The notes under the pieces are model-generated. The model was not told where the DNA came from, ran no database searches, and saw nothing but the letters and a program-made list of their open reading frames with translations. The position numbers and the translations under genes are program-made. 40,456 nt of DNA from Pseudomonadota bacterium (GTDB lineage: Bacteria > Pseudomonadota > Alphaproteobacteria > SMXQ01). The DNA lies in NCBI GenBank assembly GCA_022566265.1, contig JADFJG010000018.1, forward strand, positions 1-40,456, in the 5' to 3' direction. Below are positions 19,136 through 26,770 of the stretch, piece after piece; the stretch's first letter is position 1; every line of letters begins with the position of its first letter.

Positions 19136-19157
19136 CCGGGCCCGAATTTCGGGCCGG
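19136..19157 (-). other. GC-rich hairpin between the ops-like site and wzm
   Basis: A near-perfect inverted repeat, CCGGCCCGA with TCGGGCCCGG and one bulged base, lies six bases downstream of the ops-like core in the transcribed strand. There is no following U-run, so it is not a typical intrinsic terminator. It may pause the polymerase or act as a conditional barrier that the RfaH-like protein overcomes. Confidence 0.45.
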
Positions 19158-19162
19158 TTTCC

Positions 19163-19173
19163 CACGCTACCGC
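19163..19173 (-). promoter_or_regulatory. ops-like (JUMPstart) element, GCGGTAGCGTG
   Basis: On the coding strand of the operon the leader reads GCGGTAGCGTG. The E. coli ops consensus that pauses RNA polymerase and recruits RfaH is GGCGGTAGCGT, usually followed by G. All bases match except the first G (T here). It lies in the 167-bp leader between the RfaH-like gene and wzm, on the correct strand, which is where JUMPstart elements sit in polysaccharide operons. The coincidence of sequence, strand and context makes chance unlikely. Binding by the local RfaH-like protein is inferred. Confidence 0.7.
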
Positions 19174-19202
19174 AGTCCGGGTGAAATCGCCTCTCCCGGA
19201 CT
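19174..19202 (-). other. Hairpin directly abutting the ops-like element
   Basis: The transcribed strand contains AGTCCGGG and CCCGGACT, a perfect 8-bp inverted repeat with a 13-base loop. Its 3' arm touches the first base of the ops-like core. E. coli JUMPstart RNA also has a stem-loop upstream of ops. The structure could support pausing by preventing backtracking. Confidence 0.55.
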
Positions 19203-19256
19203 ATCCCAGAACGTGCGCCTGTCGCGCCGGCCCCCTCGCAGGCGGCGCTTCCGCCC

Positions 19257-19754
19257 TCAGGCCGGGGCGATGGCCTCGCTCGACAGACGCGTCTTGACCT
19301 GGCGATCCAACAGGTCGAACAACACGAACACCCGCTCGGCATCCGCCATGGAGTGGAACCGGCCGATCAGTTCGGCGAAGGGCCCCTCGATCACCCGCAC
19401 GAGATCGCCGGACTTGTAGTTGCCGGGACGGGTGGTGTCGAACATTCCCGTCCCCTCGCGCTTCCGTATCTCCTCGACGATCCCGTCCGGTACCGGCGCC
19501 GGCGCATCGGCGTGGCGCACCAGGTCCGAGACGCCAATGGTGGAGAGGATCGGCCGCCACCGGGTCGCCAGCAAATCCAGGGCGACGAACAGATAACGCG
19601 GAAACAGTGGCCGGCGCACCAGCTCCCACCGCCGCGCGTGGCGGCGGCGTTTCTGGTAGCGCGGCAGATAGGCGGTGTAGCCTTGGCGTCTCAGGTGATC
19701 GAGCGCCTGGGCTTCCGCCTGGGCCCGGGTGTAGACGACGTACCAGGCGGTCAT
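19257..19754 (-). CDS. rfaH: RfaH-like transcription antiterminator (NusG paralogue)
   Basis: This 165-residue protein matches RfaH in length (162) and layout. The N-terminal NGN domain includes WYVVYTRAQAEAQALDHLRRQ, RRPLFPRYLFVALD (RfaH: EPLFPNYLFVEFD) and IGVSDLVRHA. The C-terminal KOW domain is GDLVRVIEGPFAELIGRF, then VFVLFDLLDRQVKTRL. Such proteins ride with RNA polymerase after recognising ops in exposed DNA and suppress pausing and Rho termination across long operons. The ATG is in an ATGA overlap with the MarR-type gene; the ORF track's 343-residue version is a shadow extension. An ops-like element lies 83 bp downstream. It presumably drives the wzm-to-methyltransferase operon. Confidence 0.88.
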   Translation of the reverse strand: MTAWYVVYTRAQAEAQALDHLRRQGYTAYLPRYQKRRRHARRWELVRRPLFPRYLFVALDLLATRWRPILSTIGVSDLVRHADAPAPVPDGIVEEIRKREGTGMFDTTRPGNYKSGDLVRVIEGPFAELIGRFHSMADAERVFVLFDLLDRQVKTRLSSEAIAPA

Positions 19755-20431
19755 GCTTGCGCCTCCTCCTCCTCGCGCACCGCGGGTTGCTCGGTGACCC
19801 GTAGCAGGGCGGGCGCCAGCACCCGGTCGCCGCCGATGCCGGCCTTGCCGGCGGCCTCGGCGATGGCCTCGAAGGTGTCCTGGGGGGTCTTGACGTCGGT
19901 GATTACCAATGCGTCGAGGCCACCGGAATCTTGCGTCAGGTCCAAGGCCGCCGCTAAATTCCCAACCACCGGCCGTCCCGCGCACGATGTCGCGCCGCCC
20001 TCGGCGTCGATGACGCAGACGATCTCGACCGGGGTATCGGTGGCGCTCAGCACCATGATCTCGGCCAGCTCGCCGCCGCCGACGAGCGCGATCCGGCGCC
20101 GGCCGTCGCGCGCGCAACCGGCCAGCAGGGCCGCGCATTGGTGCTTGGCGTCGCGGAAGAAATTGAAGGAAACCGACAGATACTCGGCTGTCAGCCGGCT
20201 TTTTTCGGCGAATCCCCGGGGGGTCAGATAGTAGGCGTAGCGGTTGAGCGGCGCCTGGCGGACCTTGATCAACCCCTTGTTCGCACATCGTTTGAGGTAG
20301 GCGTTGGCAAGCCCCAGCGCGATGCCGAGCTCACTCGACAGCGAGCGCTGGGTCAGCTCGCTGTCGCGCTCGACCGCGCTCAGCAGGCCAAGCATGATCG
20401 TCGTTTTCTCGGAGTCAGGCTGCTGCGTCAT
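19751..20431 (-). CDS. MarR-family EPS-associated transcriptional regulator with C-terminal sensor-like domain
   Basis: This 226-residue regulator starts with a winged-helix domain whose sequence (LLSAVERDSELTQRSLSSELGIA, ANAYLKRCANKGLI, YAYYLTPRGFAEKSRLT) matches the MarR-type regulators found beside exopolysaccharide genes. After about residue 110 there is a second region (RRRIALVGGGELAEIMVLS) that looks like a small Rossmann-like domain, so it may sense a nucleotide or sugar nucleotide; this is inference. It is the first gene after a promoter with two palindromes, suggesting autoregulation, and is coupled to the RfaH-like gene by an ATGA overlap. Confidence 0.87.
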   Translation of the reverse strand: MTQQPDSEKTTIMLGLLSAVERDSELTQRSLSSELGIALGLANAYLKRCANKGLIKVRQAPLNRYAYYLTPRGFAEKSRLTAEYLSVSFNFFRDAKHQCAALLAGCARDGRRRIALVGGGELAEIMVLSATDTPVEIVCVIDAEGGATSCAGRPVVGNLAAALDLTQDSGGLDALVITDVKTPQDTFEAIAEAAGKAGIGGDRVLAPALLRVTEQPAVREEEEAQA

Positions 20432-20469
20432 CTCACGCGTACTTCAAATCAGAGATAATCTCCCCGCCA

Positions 20470-20482
20470 CCCCGATCCGGGG
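20470..20482 (-). other. Small hairpin in the leader of the regulator mRNA
   Basis: CCCCG-ATC-CGGGG is a perfect 5-bp inverted repeat about 40 bases upstream of the regulator start codon, inside the inferred 5' leader. Its role is unknown. Confidence 0.3.
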
Positions 20483-20501
20483 ATGGCTCGACATCGCCAG
20501 C

Positions 20502-20516
20502 GTTCATCACGTGAAC
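20502..20516. promoter_or_regulatory. Operator-like inverted repeat 1 (GTTCA-N5-TGAAC)
   Basis: GTTCATCACGTGAAC is a 5-5-5 inverted repeat located at or just after the inferred transcription start. It shares both half-sites with the palindrome at 20532-20548. The two centres are 31 bp apart, close to three helical turns, so dimers could bind the same face. The MarR-type product is the obvious candidate ligand. Confidence 0.6.
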
Positions 20517-20522
20517 AACACG

Positions 20523-20552
20523 TTTATACAGCGTTCACGCGGTGAACGTCAA
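20523..20552 (-). promoter_or_regulatory. Sigma70-like promoter of the regulator/rfaH/exporter operon
   Basis: On the minus strand TTGACG (20552-20547) and TATAAA (20528-20523) are separated by 18 bp, close to the sigma70 consensus, with a TG immediately before the -10 box. Transcription would begin near 20516, about 85 bases before the regulator ATG. A palindrome fills the spacer between the boxes, a classic position for repression. Confidence 0.62.
20532..20548. promoter_or_regulatory. Operator-like inverted repeat 2 (CGTTCAC-GCG-GTGAACG)
   Basis: This is a perfect 7-3-7 palindrome lying between the -35 and -10 boxes and overlapping the end of the -35. Occupancy would block RNA polymerase. 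Together with repeat 1 it suggests a repressor binding as two dimers. Confidence 0.65.
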
Positions 20553-20560
20553 CAATGATC

Positions 20561-21265
20561 TCATGAACGGCGAGGGCTCGCCAATTCCCGGCCGAGACAG
20601 CGCAAAAAGCGCAGCCCCGTGGGGATCGCCGGGGCGCCGGTATCGCCGGCTATGCGCGGCCCCTCGACGGTCGGGAACTCGACGATGCGCATCCCGTGTT
20701 TCAGGCAACGGATGGTCATCTGGTACTCGATGGTATAATCGACGGCGTCGAGCTTGAGCACCTCGACCGCCTGGCGGGTGATCGCGCGATAGCCATTGAT
20801 GGTGTCGGTGATATAGGGGCCGGAACGGCGAAACCCCAGATTGGCCGCCAGGGTGAAGGCGTTGTTGGCCCATTTGCGGAACTTGAAGAAATTTTCGTCT
20901 TCCTCGTTCACCGCGCCCTTCATCATGCGCGAGGCGATGACCAGGTCGGCGCCGTTCGCCAGCAGAGTACGAAAGCGGGGGAGATCGTCCGGCGTCTCGT
21001 TACCGTCGGGCGAAAAGAACAGGTAGGCGTCCGCCTCGACCTCGCGAAAGGCTATGTGGAATGCCTCGCCGCGGCCCCGGCGCGACTGGCCGAATACCGT
21101 AACCCCGCGTTGCCGTAAATATTCGACCGTGCCGTCGGTGGAACCGCCATCTATGGCGACGATGGCGTCATATCCAGCCTCCGGGCCCGGTTCTCCTATT
21201 CGGGGAAACATGACCTCCAGGCATGGCCGCTCGTTTCGTACCAGGATACAAAGCGCAATTTTCAT
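20561..21265 (-). CDS. Family 2 glycosyltransferase (dolichol-phosphate-mannose-synthase-like)
   Basis: The 234-residue GT-A enzyme starts with IALCILVRNERPCLEVMFP. The nucleotide-binding region is VAIDGGSTDGTVEYL, and the DXD-equivalent is YLFFSPDGNETPDDL. TDTINGYRAITRQAVEVL and YTIEYQMTIRCLKHG follow, as in polyprenyl-phosphate glycosyltransferases related to DPMS. It has no membrane helices at the C-terminus, so it is the short soluble form. It likely loads a sugar onto a lipid carrier or extends the glycan. The ATG overlaps the stop of a 36-codon ORF. It ends just before the operator/promoter region. Confidence 0.87.
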   Translation of the reverse strand: MKIALCILVRNERPCLEVMFPRIGEPGPEAGYDAIVAIDGGSTDGTVEYLRQRGVTVFGQSRRGRGEAFHIAFREVEADAYLFFSPDGNETPDDLPRFRTLLANGADLVIASRMMKGAVNEEDENFFKFRKWANNAFTLAANLGFRRSGPYITDTINGYRAITRQAVEVLKLDAVDYTIEYQMTIRCLKHGMRIVEFPTVEGPRIAGDTGAPAIPTGLRFLRCLGRELASPRRS

Positions 21266-21372
21266 GACCGATATTCCACGCGACCATGGATCTCGGCGCC
21301 GCCGGGAAAATACAGGGCGCCGGCATGGAAGTCGGCCGGGGTGACCGGGGCAAGGGAAGCAATAATCGTCAT
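21262..21372 (-). CDS. Small ORF (36 residues) coupled to the GT2 gene
   Basis: An ATG 11 bp after the gmd stop opens a 36-codon frame (starting MTIIASLAPVTPADFHAGA) that ends in an ATGA overlap with the glycosyltransferase start. It fills almost the whole gap between gmd and GT2. I do not recognise the sequence. It could be a genuine small protein, a leader peptide ensuring coupled translation, or the remnant of a larger gene. It is not in the ORF track because of its length. Confidence 0.5.
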   Translation of the reverse strand: MTIIASLAPVTPADFHAGALYFPGGAEIHGRVEYRS

Positions 21373-21382
21373 CCGGATTTCG

Positions 21383-22387
21383 TCAAATGTCGAAGCGGTC
21401 CTTGATGCCGGCATCTTCCAGATCGGCGCGCATCATGATGCGGACGAGTTCCATGAAGTTCGTGCGCGCCTCCCAGCCCAGCACTTTCTTGGCCTTGGAG
21501 GGATCTCCCATGAGCAGATCGACCTCGGCCGGGCGGAAGTAGCGGGAATCGATCTCGACGTAGTCGTGCCAGTCGAGCCCGACCATGCCGAACGCGGCGT
21601 CGAGAAACTCCCGGATACTGTGGGTTTCGCCGGTGGCGATGGCGTAATCATCAGGCTCGTCCTGCTGCAGCATCAGCCACATCGCCTCGACGTAATCCTT
21701 GGCGTAGCCCCAGTCGCGTTTGGCATCCAAATTGCCCAGAAAAAGCTTGTCTTCGCGGCCGGCGAGGATACGGGAAAGTCCCCGGGTGATCTTGCGGGTA
21801 ACGAAGGTCTCGCCCCGGCGGGGGCTTTCGTGGTTGAAGAGAATGCCGTTCGAGGCGTGCATACCGTAGGCTTCGCGGTAGGCAAGAACGTTGTAGTAGG
21901 CGTTGACCTTGGCGCAGGCGTAGGGACTGACTGGATTGAACGGCGTTTTCTCGGACTGGGGGACCTCTTTGGCCTTGCCGAACATCTCGGAGCTCGACGC
22001 TTGGTAAAAGCGGACGTGCTTCTCCGCGCCCACGGCGCGGATCGCCTCGAGCAGCCTGAGCGTGCCCATGCCAACGACATCGGCGGTGTAAATGGGCTGG
22101 TCGAAGGACACCCGGACGTGGCTCTGTCCGCCGAGGTTGTATAACTCGTCCGGTTCGGTCTTGTTCAGGAGCCCGGCCATGAATGACCCGTCCGTGAGAT
22201 CGCCGTAATGGAGGAAAAGCTTGATATCGTCTGCGTGGACATCCTGGAAGATGTGGATGATGCGCCCGGTATTGAACGAGGAGGATCGTCGAATGACGCC
22301 ATGCACCTCGTAGCCTTTCTCGAGCAGGAACTCGGCGAGATAAGAGCCGTCCTGGCCGGTGATGCCGGTGATCAATGCGCGTTTCAT
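21383..22387 (-). CDS. gmd: GDP-mannose 4,6-dehydratase
   Basis: This 334-residue enzyme converts GDP-mannose to GDP-4-keto-6-deoxymannose. The NAD(P) loop is [18 protein letters not shown], followed by [16 protein letters not shown]. The catalytic motif is ASSSEMFG and the YxxxK is [29 protein letters not shown] is diagnostic of Gmd. The true start is the ATG at 22387 in an ATGA overlap with the aminotransferase-like gene; the ORF track overextends. Next to a ColD-like enzyme it points to a GDP-3,6-dideoxyhexose rather than only fucose or rhamnose, and no GDP-fucose synthase (fcl) is visible. Confidence 0.95.
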   Translation of the reverse strand: MKRALITGITGQDGSYLAEFLLEKGYEVHGVIRRSSSFNTGRIIHIFQDVHADDIKLFLHYGDLTDGSFMAGLLNKTEPDELYNLGGQSHVRVSFDQPIYTADVVGMGTLRLLEAIRAVGAEKHVRFYQASSSEMFGKAKEVPQSEKTPFNPVSPYACAKVNAYYNVLAYREAYGMHASNGILFNHESPRRGETFVTRKITRGLSRILAGREDKLFLGNLDAKRDWGYAKDYVEAMWLMLQQDEPDDYAIATGETHSIREFLDAAFGMVGLDWHDYVEIDSRYFRPAEVDLLMGDPSKAKKVLGWEARTNFMELVRIMMRADLEDAGIKDRFDI

Positions 22388-23580
22388 GCTGCGAAAAAGC
22401 TCCTGACGGTATTGCCGACGTAATCCACTTCTTCGTCGGTTATGCGCGGATGCACTCCCCAGTAGAGGCCCGTATCCATGATACGGTCGGCGCCGGCAAG
22501 GGAGCCTGCCACGCGGTGGGAGACATGCTCGAAGGCGGGTTGACGCGCCATGTTGCCGCAGATTATCGGTCGGGTCTCGATACCCTTCTCCTCGAGGAAG
22601 CGCATAAGCTTGTCTTTCTCTGCCGATGACCGGCACAGAACGGGATAGCCGAAAAAGGCCGGTTCGGTATCCTCGGTCGTCCGCATGACCGACAGTTTGC
22701 CGGCTTCGACCAGTACCGTGAACGCCTCGTGCCAGGCTTTTCCGATCTCCTTCCGGCGGCGGTTGAAGGTGGACAGTTTGGGCAACTGACGTAGACCGAA
22801 GGCCCCATTCAGCTCGGTGGGACGGAGGTTGAAGCCGGTGGTGATGAAGAGGAAACGTGGGTCGATTTCGGGGTAGCGTCGCTCGATCGCGTCGCGGTCC
22901 GTCCGGTGCCGGGACCAACCGTGAGAACGCATGGAGCGGAGAAGATCGGCGATCTCGTCGTCATCGGTCACCGCCATCCCACCCTCGATGGTGCTGATGT
23001 GGTGGGAGAAATAGAAGCTGAAGGTGCCGATTTGGCCGAAGCAGCCGGTGTAGCGTCCGCCATGGCGCGTGCCCAGCGCCTCGCAGGTATCCTCGACCAG
23101 CCACAGGCCGTGTTCGGCGGCAAGGCTAACGACCGGCGCCATGGGGGTGGCGTTGCCCATGGCGTGGATCACGCAGATCGCTCCCGTCTTCGGCCCGATG
23201 GCCGCTTTTACCGCATCCAGGTTCATCTGCAGCGTGTCCGGGTCGCAGTCGACGAGCACCGGCACGCATCCCGCCTGGACGATCGGCCAGATCGTGGTCG
23301 ACCAGGAAACGGCGGGGACGATGACCTCGGTTCCCGGTCCCAGACGCCGGCGCCCTTGCCGTTCCGGAATCATCGGATTGCTGATGGCGAACCAGGACAA
23401 CAGGTTGGCCGACGATCCCGAATTGACGAAAATGGCGTTACCCGCGCCGAGATATTCGGCAAAGGCCTTCTCGAAGGCGAGGCACCGCGCACCCATGGTC
23501 AGTTTCGCCGATCTGAGACACGATATCGCCTCTTCAATCTCCTCATCGCCGAAGGTCACCGCGCTGATTTTGATATGCAT
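22384..23580 (-). CDS. ColD/RfbH-like PLP-dependent sugar 3-dehydratase (DegT superfamily)
   Basis: This 398-residue PLP enzyme has the DegT/DnrJ/EryC1 fold. Cofactor contacts are [13 protein letters not shown] near residue 53 and [11 protein letters not shown] near 162. At the position of the aminotransferase lysine it has histidine (His193 in [14 protein letters not shown]). In ColD and in the E1 dehydrase RfbH this Lys-to-His change turns an aminotransferase into a C3 dehydratase, and the EDxCEALG motif is typical of the same group. With gmd immediately downstream the likely substrate is GDP-4-keto-6-deoxymannose. No extra Fe-S cysteine cluster is evident, so it is nearer to ColD. The ATG at 23580 is chosen; the frame opens at 23646. 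Confidence 0.85.
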   Translation of the reverse strand: MHIKISAVTFGDEEIEEAISCLRSAKLTMGARCLAFEKAFAEYLGAGNAIFVNSGSSANLLSWFAISNPMIPERQGRRRLGPGTEVIVPAVSWSTTIWPIVQAGCVPVLVDCDPDTLQMNLDAVKAAIGPKTGAICVIHAMGNATPMAPVVSLAAEHGLWLVEDTCEALGTRHGGRYTGCFGQIGTFSFYFSHHISTIEGGMAVTDDDEIADLLRSMRSHGWSRHRTDRDAIERRYPEIDPRFLFITTGFNLRPTELNGAFGLRQLPKLSTFNRRRKEIGKAWHEAFTVLVEAGKLSVMRTTEDTEPAFFGYPVLCRSSAEKDKLMRFLEEKGIETRPIICGNMARQPAFEHVSHRVAGSLAGADRIMDTGLYWGVHPRITDEEVDYVGNTVRSFFAA

Positions 23581-24077
23581 GGTTCGTACGATCCACCCCG
23601 TTGGCGAAATAGCCAACTTACACACCCACGATTCGGGCTTTATCACTCACTCAAGGCCCGTCATCACTATGAAATGGTGATCGTCCCAAGTGACGTTGAC
23701 CTTCGCACAGCGACCTCTGGTGGCCGGAGATGCTAGGCGAAACTTCATTGTGCCTCAAGGTCATTGTCTGAATCCCATGCCCCCAAACGAGTGGAAACAT
23801 GATGGCAAGCAAGAGAGCATGGCAAAACCCCGCGGCGACGTTCGCCATATCGTTCAATGCGCCGTTCCTCAGGCGTAAACGTCGAATGCCGCTCTAGATG
23901 TGAACAAAGCCCCTGCGTCACCCTGGAACAAAGCCAAGGGATGTGTTAGTGCAGCGATGCCTGGAGACCGTCCCCGGGGGCCGGCATGGGCATGGGCCAG
24001 CCTGGGTGGCCGACGGCCCCATGGTCCGTGCCGGTTTAACCAATCATTGGCATTTAGTGATTTAGGTATTCTCCGCC
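23581..24077. other. 497-bp divergent intergenic region
   Basis: This region separates the minus-strand sugar genes from the plus-strand flippase-like gene, so it should hold promoters for both. Short ORFs in it lack coding character. An inverted repeat ATCAC-N9-GTGAT lies at 23663-23681 about 85 bp upstream of the ColD-like start. I saw no ops-like sequence and no clear -35/-10 pair. Confidence 0.5.
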
Positions 24078-25058
24078 ATGACCCGTAAGATGTTGAGGAA
24101 CCTGTTGCTGGCGGCGATAAAACTGGCGGTGAGCGGCCTTTTGATCTGGTACGTCACGACCAAGATCGACATCGGTAGCGCCCTCGTGCATCTCAAGAGT
24201 TTGAGCGCCGTTATCGCCATCGCCGTCGTCGCGGTGATCATCTCCGGCTTTGCCGTCGCCGGTTACCGTTTGCGTCCCATCCTCGGCATGTTTGGCGAGA
24301 GGTGCTCTTTCCTGTTTGGTTTCCAGACCATGTGGATCGGCAACTTCTTCGGTCAGGCCTTGGTCACTTTCCTCACCGGCGACGCCGTGCGCATCTGGTG
24401 GATCATGCGGCTCGGCATCGGCCTCCGGGTGGCGGCCAGCGCCATCCTCATCGACCGGGCGATCGGCTTCATCGCCTTGATGGTCCTGGTGCTGCTTGCG
24501 CTCGCGCCGCTGCTCGATCTTACCGGGGATGCGGTGATGCGTGCCGGCCTTTTCAGCGTCGCGCTCGCCGGCACCGGCGCCATCGCCATCTTCTTCGTCC
24601 TCGGCCGGGTGATGCCGGAACGTATGCACCAAGGCCGCTATATAGGGTTCGTGGCCGATATGGCATCGGCCAGCCGCCATGCCCTGGCGGCGCCGCGCGA
24701 AGGCGTCCTCGCGTTCGCCCTGAGTATCGGGGTTCAACTCATTATGGCGCTCGCCGTATTTATCCTTGCCCGCGCATTCGGTCTCGAGGTTTCGTTCTAC
24801 CAGTGCCTGATGGTGGTACCCGTCGTCGTCCTGATTTCCATGATGCCGATATTCGTCGCCGGCTGGGGTGCCCGCGAGTTCTTGATGGTGCAGGCGTTCG
24901 GCCTCATGGGCTTCCCCGCCGACAAGGTGCTGGCCGTCTCCATCACCTTCGGCCTGGGGTTGATGATCGCATCCGCCCCTGGCGGCGTGCTGTGGCTGAT
25001 CAACCGGCGCGCCAAAGACGAAACGACTGTCTCCAATCAGACCGGCGGCACCGGTTGA
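24078..25058 (+). CDS. Flippase-like integral membrane protein (LPG synthase TM / YbhN family)
   Basis: This 326-residue protein has about eight hydrophobic helices. It has the features of the flippase-like/lysylphosphatidylglycerol-synthase transmembrane family: an early GYRLRPIL loop, then FFGQALVTFLTGDAVRIWWI and IDRAIGFIALM near residues 85-135. Later MPIFVAGWGAREFLMVQAF and GLMIASAPGGVLWL follow. Related proteins are common in envelope-glycan loci and are thought to move or anchor lipid-linked intermediates; the function here is inferred from family and position. Confidence 0.85.
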   Translation: MTRKMLRNLLLAAIKLAVSGLLIWYVTTKIDIGSALVHLKSLSAVIAIAVVAVIISGFAVAGYRLRPILGMFGERCSFLFGFQTMWIGNFFGQALVTFLTGDAVRIWWIMRLGIGLRVAASAILIDRAIGFIALMVLVLLALAPLLDLTGDAVMRAGLFSVALAGTGAIAIFFVLGRVMPERMHQGRYIGFVADMASASRHALAAPREGVLAFALSIGVQLIMALAVFILARAFGLEVSFYQCLMVVPVVVLISMMPIFVAGWGAREFLMVQAFGLMGFPADKVLAVSITFGLGLMIASAPGGVLWLINRRAKDETTVSNQTGGTG

Positions 25059-25211
25059 CGGCGGCGATGCCCGAGGCTTGCAACAGGGCTGGCGCCGCTG
25101 TCAACTCATCGAATAACAGAAATCCGGTCTTGGACGAAATGGTTCAGTAGATTTCCTATTCCCCCCGGCCTCCACGTATCCACATCCTGTCGGTAATTCA
25201 CGGGAGCTGAA

Positions 25212-26105
25212 ATGTTGCTGCAATTATCCGATTTCGAAGACATTGCCGAGTTTCGGGTGCTGCGCGACGGTTCCTTCGCCACGCTCGGCCTGATCACCAT
25301 ACCGCAACCGGCGATGCTCGTATTTCTCGAGGAAGAACGGTTTCTCAAACGGGTTCGGGCGTTGGATGGGCTTGGCGCGGTGATCACGACACCTGCTCTC
25401 GCCAAGCGCTTGGACGGCCCTTATGCGCTCGCGCAAAGCAGTAATTCTCGGCGATCCTTTTTTGATCTTCACAACCATCTCGCCCTCGAGACGGAATTTT
25501 ATTGGCGCTCCCACCCGAGCGAAATTCATCCGACGGCAGAGATCCATCCACGGGCCTGGATAAACCCGACCGACGTGCGCATCGGGCGGCATTGCCGGAT
25601 CGACGCGAACGCAATCGTGCATGCCCGTGTGGAGCTCGGCCGGGATGTGATCGTGCACTCGGGCGCCGTATTGGGCACGGCGGGATTGCAGCGCATGGTC
25701 GTCGACGGAACCGTGGTGGATTTGGCCCACGCCGGCGGCGTGCGGATAGAAGACAATGTTCAAGTGCTTTGCAATGCCGTGATTGCCGCCGCGGTTTTTC
25801 GCCAGTCCACCACGATTGGCGCCGGTACGCGGATCGGCAACCTCGCCTATCTCTCACACAACGTTCAAGTCAAGGAGCGTTGCCAGATCGGCCATGGCGC
25901 GGTCATCTCAGGCAATAGCTTTCTCGGAAACGATGTCACGATCGGCCCCGGCAGCACCCTCACGGACGGCATTCATGTCGGTGACGGTGCCCATGTGACG
26001 GCTGGCGCGACCGTGGTGCGCGACGTCGAATCAGGGCAGCGGGTCAGTAGCGGGTTCGCCGTGGAGCATCGTCGATATCTGCGTTTTCTGAGCACCATGC
26101 GGTAG
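25212..26105 (+). CDS. LpxD-like hexapeptide-repeat acyltransferase
   Basis: The 297-residue protein has an N-terminal region (about 1-95) resembling the uridine-binding domain of LpxD. A left-handed beta-helix of hexapeptide repeats follows from about 100 (IHPTAEIHPRAWINPT onward). The stretch IGNLAYLSHNVQVKERCQIGHGAVISGNS corresponds to the catalytic-histidine region of LpxD. It is shorter than LpxD (about 340) and lies outside the usual lpxD-fabZ-lpxA operon, so it is probably an acyl- or acetyltransferase of the surface glycan. GGGAG lies seven bases before the ATG. Confidence 0.82.
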   Translation: MLLQLSDFEDIAEFRVLRDGSFATLGLITIPQPAMLVFLEEERFLKRVRALDGLGAVITTPALAKRLDGPYALAQSSNSRRSFFDLHNHLALETEFYWRSHPSEIHPTAEIHPRAWINPTDVRIGRHCRIDANAIVHARVELGRDVIVHSGAVLGTAGLQRMVVDGTVVDLAHAGGVRIEDNVQVLCNAVIAAAVFRQSTTIGAGTRIGNLAYLSHNVQVKERCQIGHGAVISGNSFLGNDVTIGPGSTLTDGIHVGDGAHVTAGATVVRDVESGQRVSSGFAVEHRRYLRFLSTMR

Positions 26106-26113
26106 CATTCGGA

Positions 26114-26128
26114 GCCCCCTTGGGGGGC
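26114..26128. terminator. GC hairpin between convergent genes (possible terminator)
   Basis: GCCCCC and GGGGGC with a 3-base loop lie nine bases after the LpxD-like stop and before the end of the convergent gmhA-like gene. No T-run follows on either strand, so it is a weak candidate. Confidence 0.25.
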
Positions 26129-26149
26129 CCGTGGCGCGCGTCGGCGGGG

Positions 26150-26770
26150 TTAGAAATTGGACTTGGCGATCGCGTCCTCGGCCATCTCGGACTGGCGCAG
26201 GTACTGGGCGACGATGTGCATGATGGATTGGTGCACGTCCTCGACGATGCCGTAGTTGGCGGCCTCGACATGGACGTTGACGTCGGCGATGGCCGCCGAG
26301 CGGCCTCCCGAGAACCCGGTCAGCGCGATCGTCCTAAGGCCGTTGTCCTTTGCCCATGAGACGGCGCGCACGATGTTTGCCGAATTTCCGGAGGAACTTA
26401 TGGTCATCAGGATATCGCCCGCCCGTCCCATGGTCCTGACCTGGTAAAGGAAGATGTCCTCGAAACCGATGTCGTTGCCGATCGCCAGCATCAGCTCCAG
26501 ATTCGCGCTCATGGAAATGACGCGGGGGCGGAAGGTGGTGTCGGTCTGGATGCCCTTGACGTAGTCGCAGAGAAGGTGGTTGGCGATCGCCGCCGATCCG
26601 CCGTTGCCGCCGGTGAACAGCATGACGCCGTCGCGAAAACCCTCCTCGATGATGGCGCAGGCGCTCATCACCGCATCGCGGTCGACCGACCGGTGGGCCT
26701 CGGTTATCTCGGCGAAGTAATCATCCAAGAAGGGCTGGATCGACCCATATGTCTTGTCGGGGAATGACAT
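26150..26770 (-). CDS. GmhA-like phosphosugar isomerase (SIS domain)
   Basis: This 206-residue single-SIS-domain protein has the GmhA pattern: LFTGGNGGSAAIANHLLCDYVKG, ANLELMLAIGNDIGFEDIFLYQV and TISSSGNSANIVRAVSWA. The tail is EDVHQSIMHIVAQYLRQSE, containing the active-site histidine. GmhA converts sedoheptulose 7-phosphate to heptose 7-phosphate, the first step of nucleotide-activated heptose synthesis. Together with the HldE-like fusion at 14-16 kb this suggests a heptose or related sugar in the glycan. Start at ATG 26770, with AGAGGAT upstream; the ORF track begins 40 residues early. Confidence 0.87.
   Translation of the reverse strand: MSFPDKTYGSIQPFLDDYFAEITEAHRSVDRDAVMSACAIIEEGFRDGVMLFTGGNGGSAAIANHLLCDYVKGIQTDTTFRPRVISMSANLELMLAIGNDIGFEDIFLYQVRTMGRAGDILMTISSSGNSANIVRAVSWAKDNGLRTIALTGFSGGRSAAIADVNVHVEAANYGIVEDVHQSIMHIVAQYLRQSEMAEDAIAKSNF

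Noticed and set aside
19257-20288. 343-residue ORF extending the RfaH-like protein
   Set aside because: The upstream part is an Arg-rich shadow of the MarR-type gene; RfaH length and the ATGA overlap support a start at 19754.
20502-20548. LexA site (GTTC-N7 pattern)
   Set aside because: The alphaproteobacterial LexA box is a direct repeat GTTC-N7-GTTC; here the second half is GAAC, and the neighbours are EPS genes, not SOS genes.
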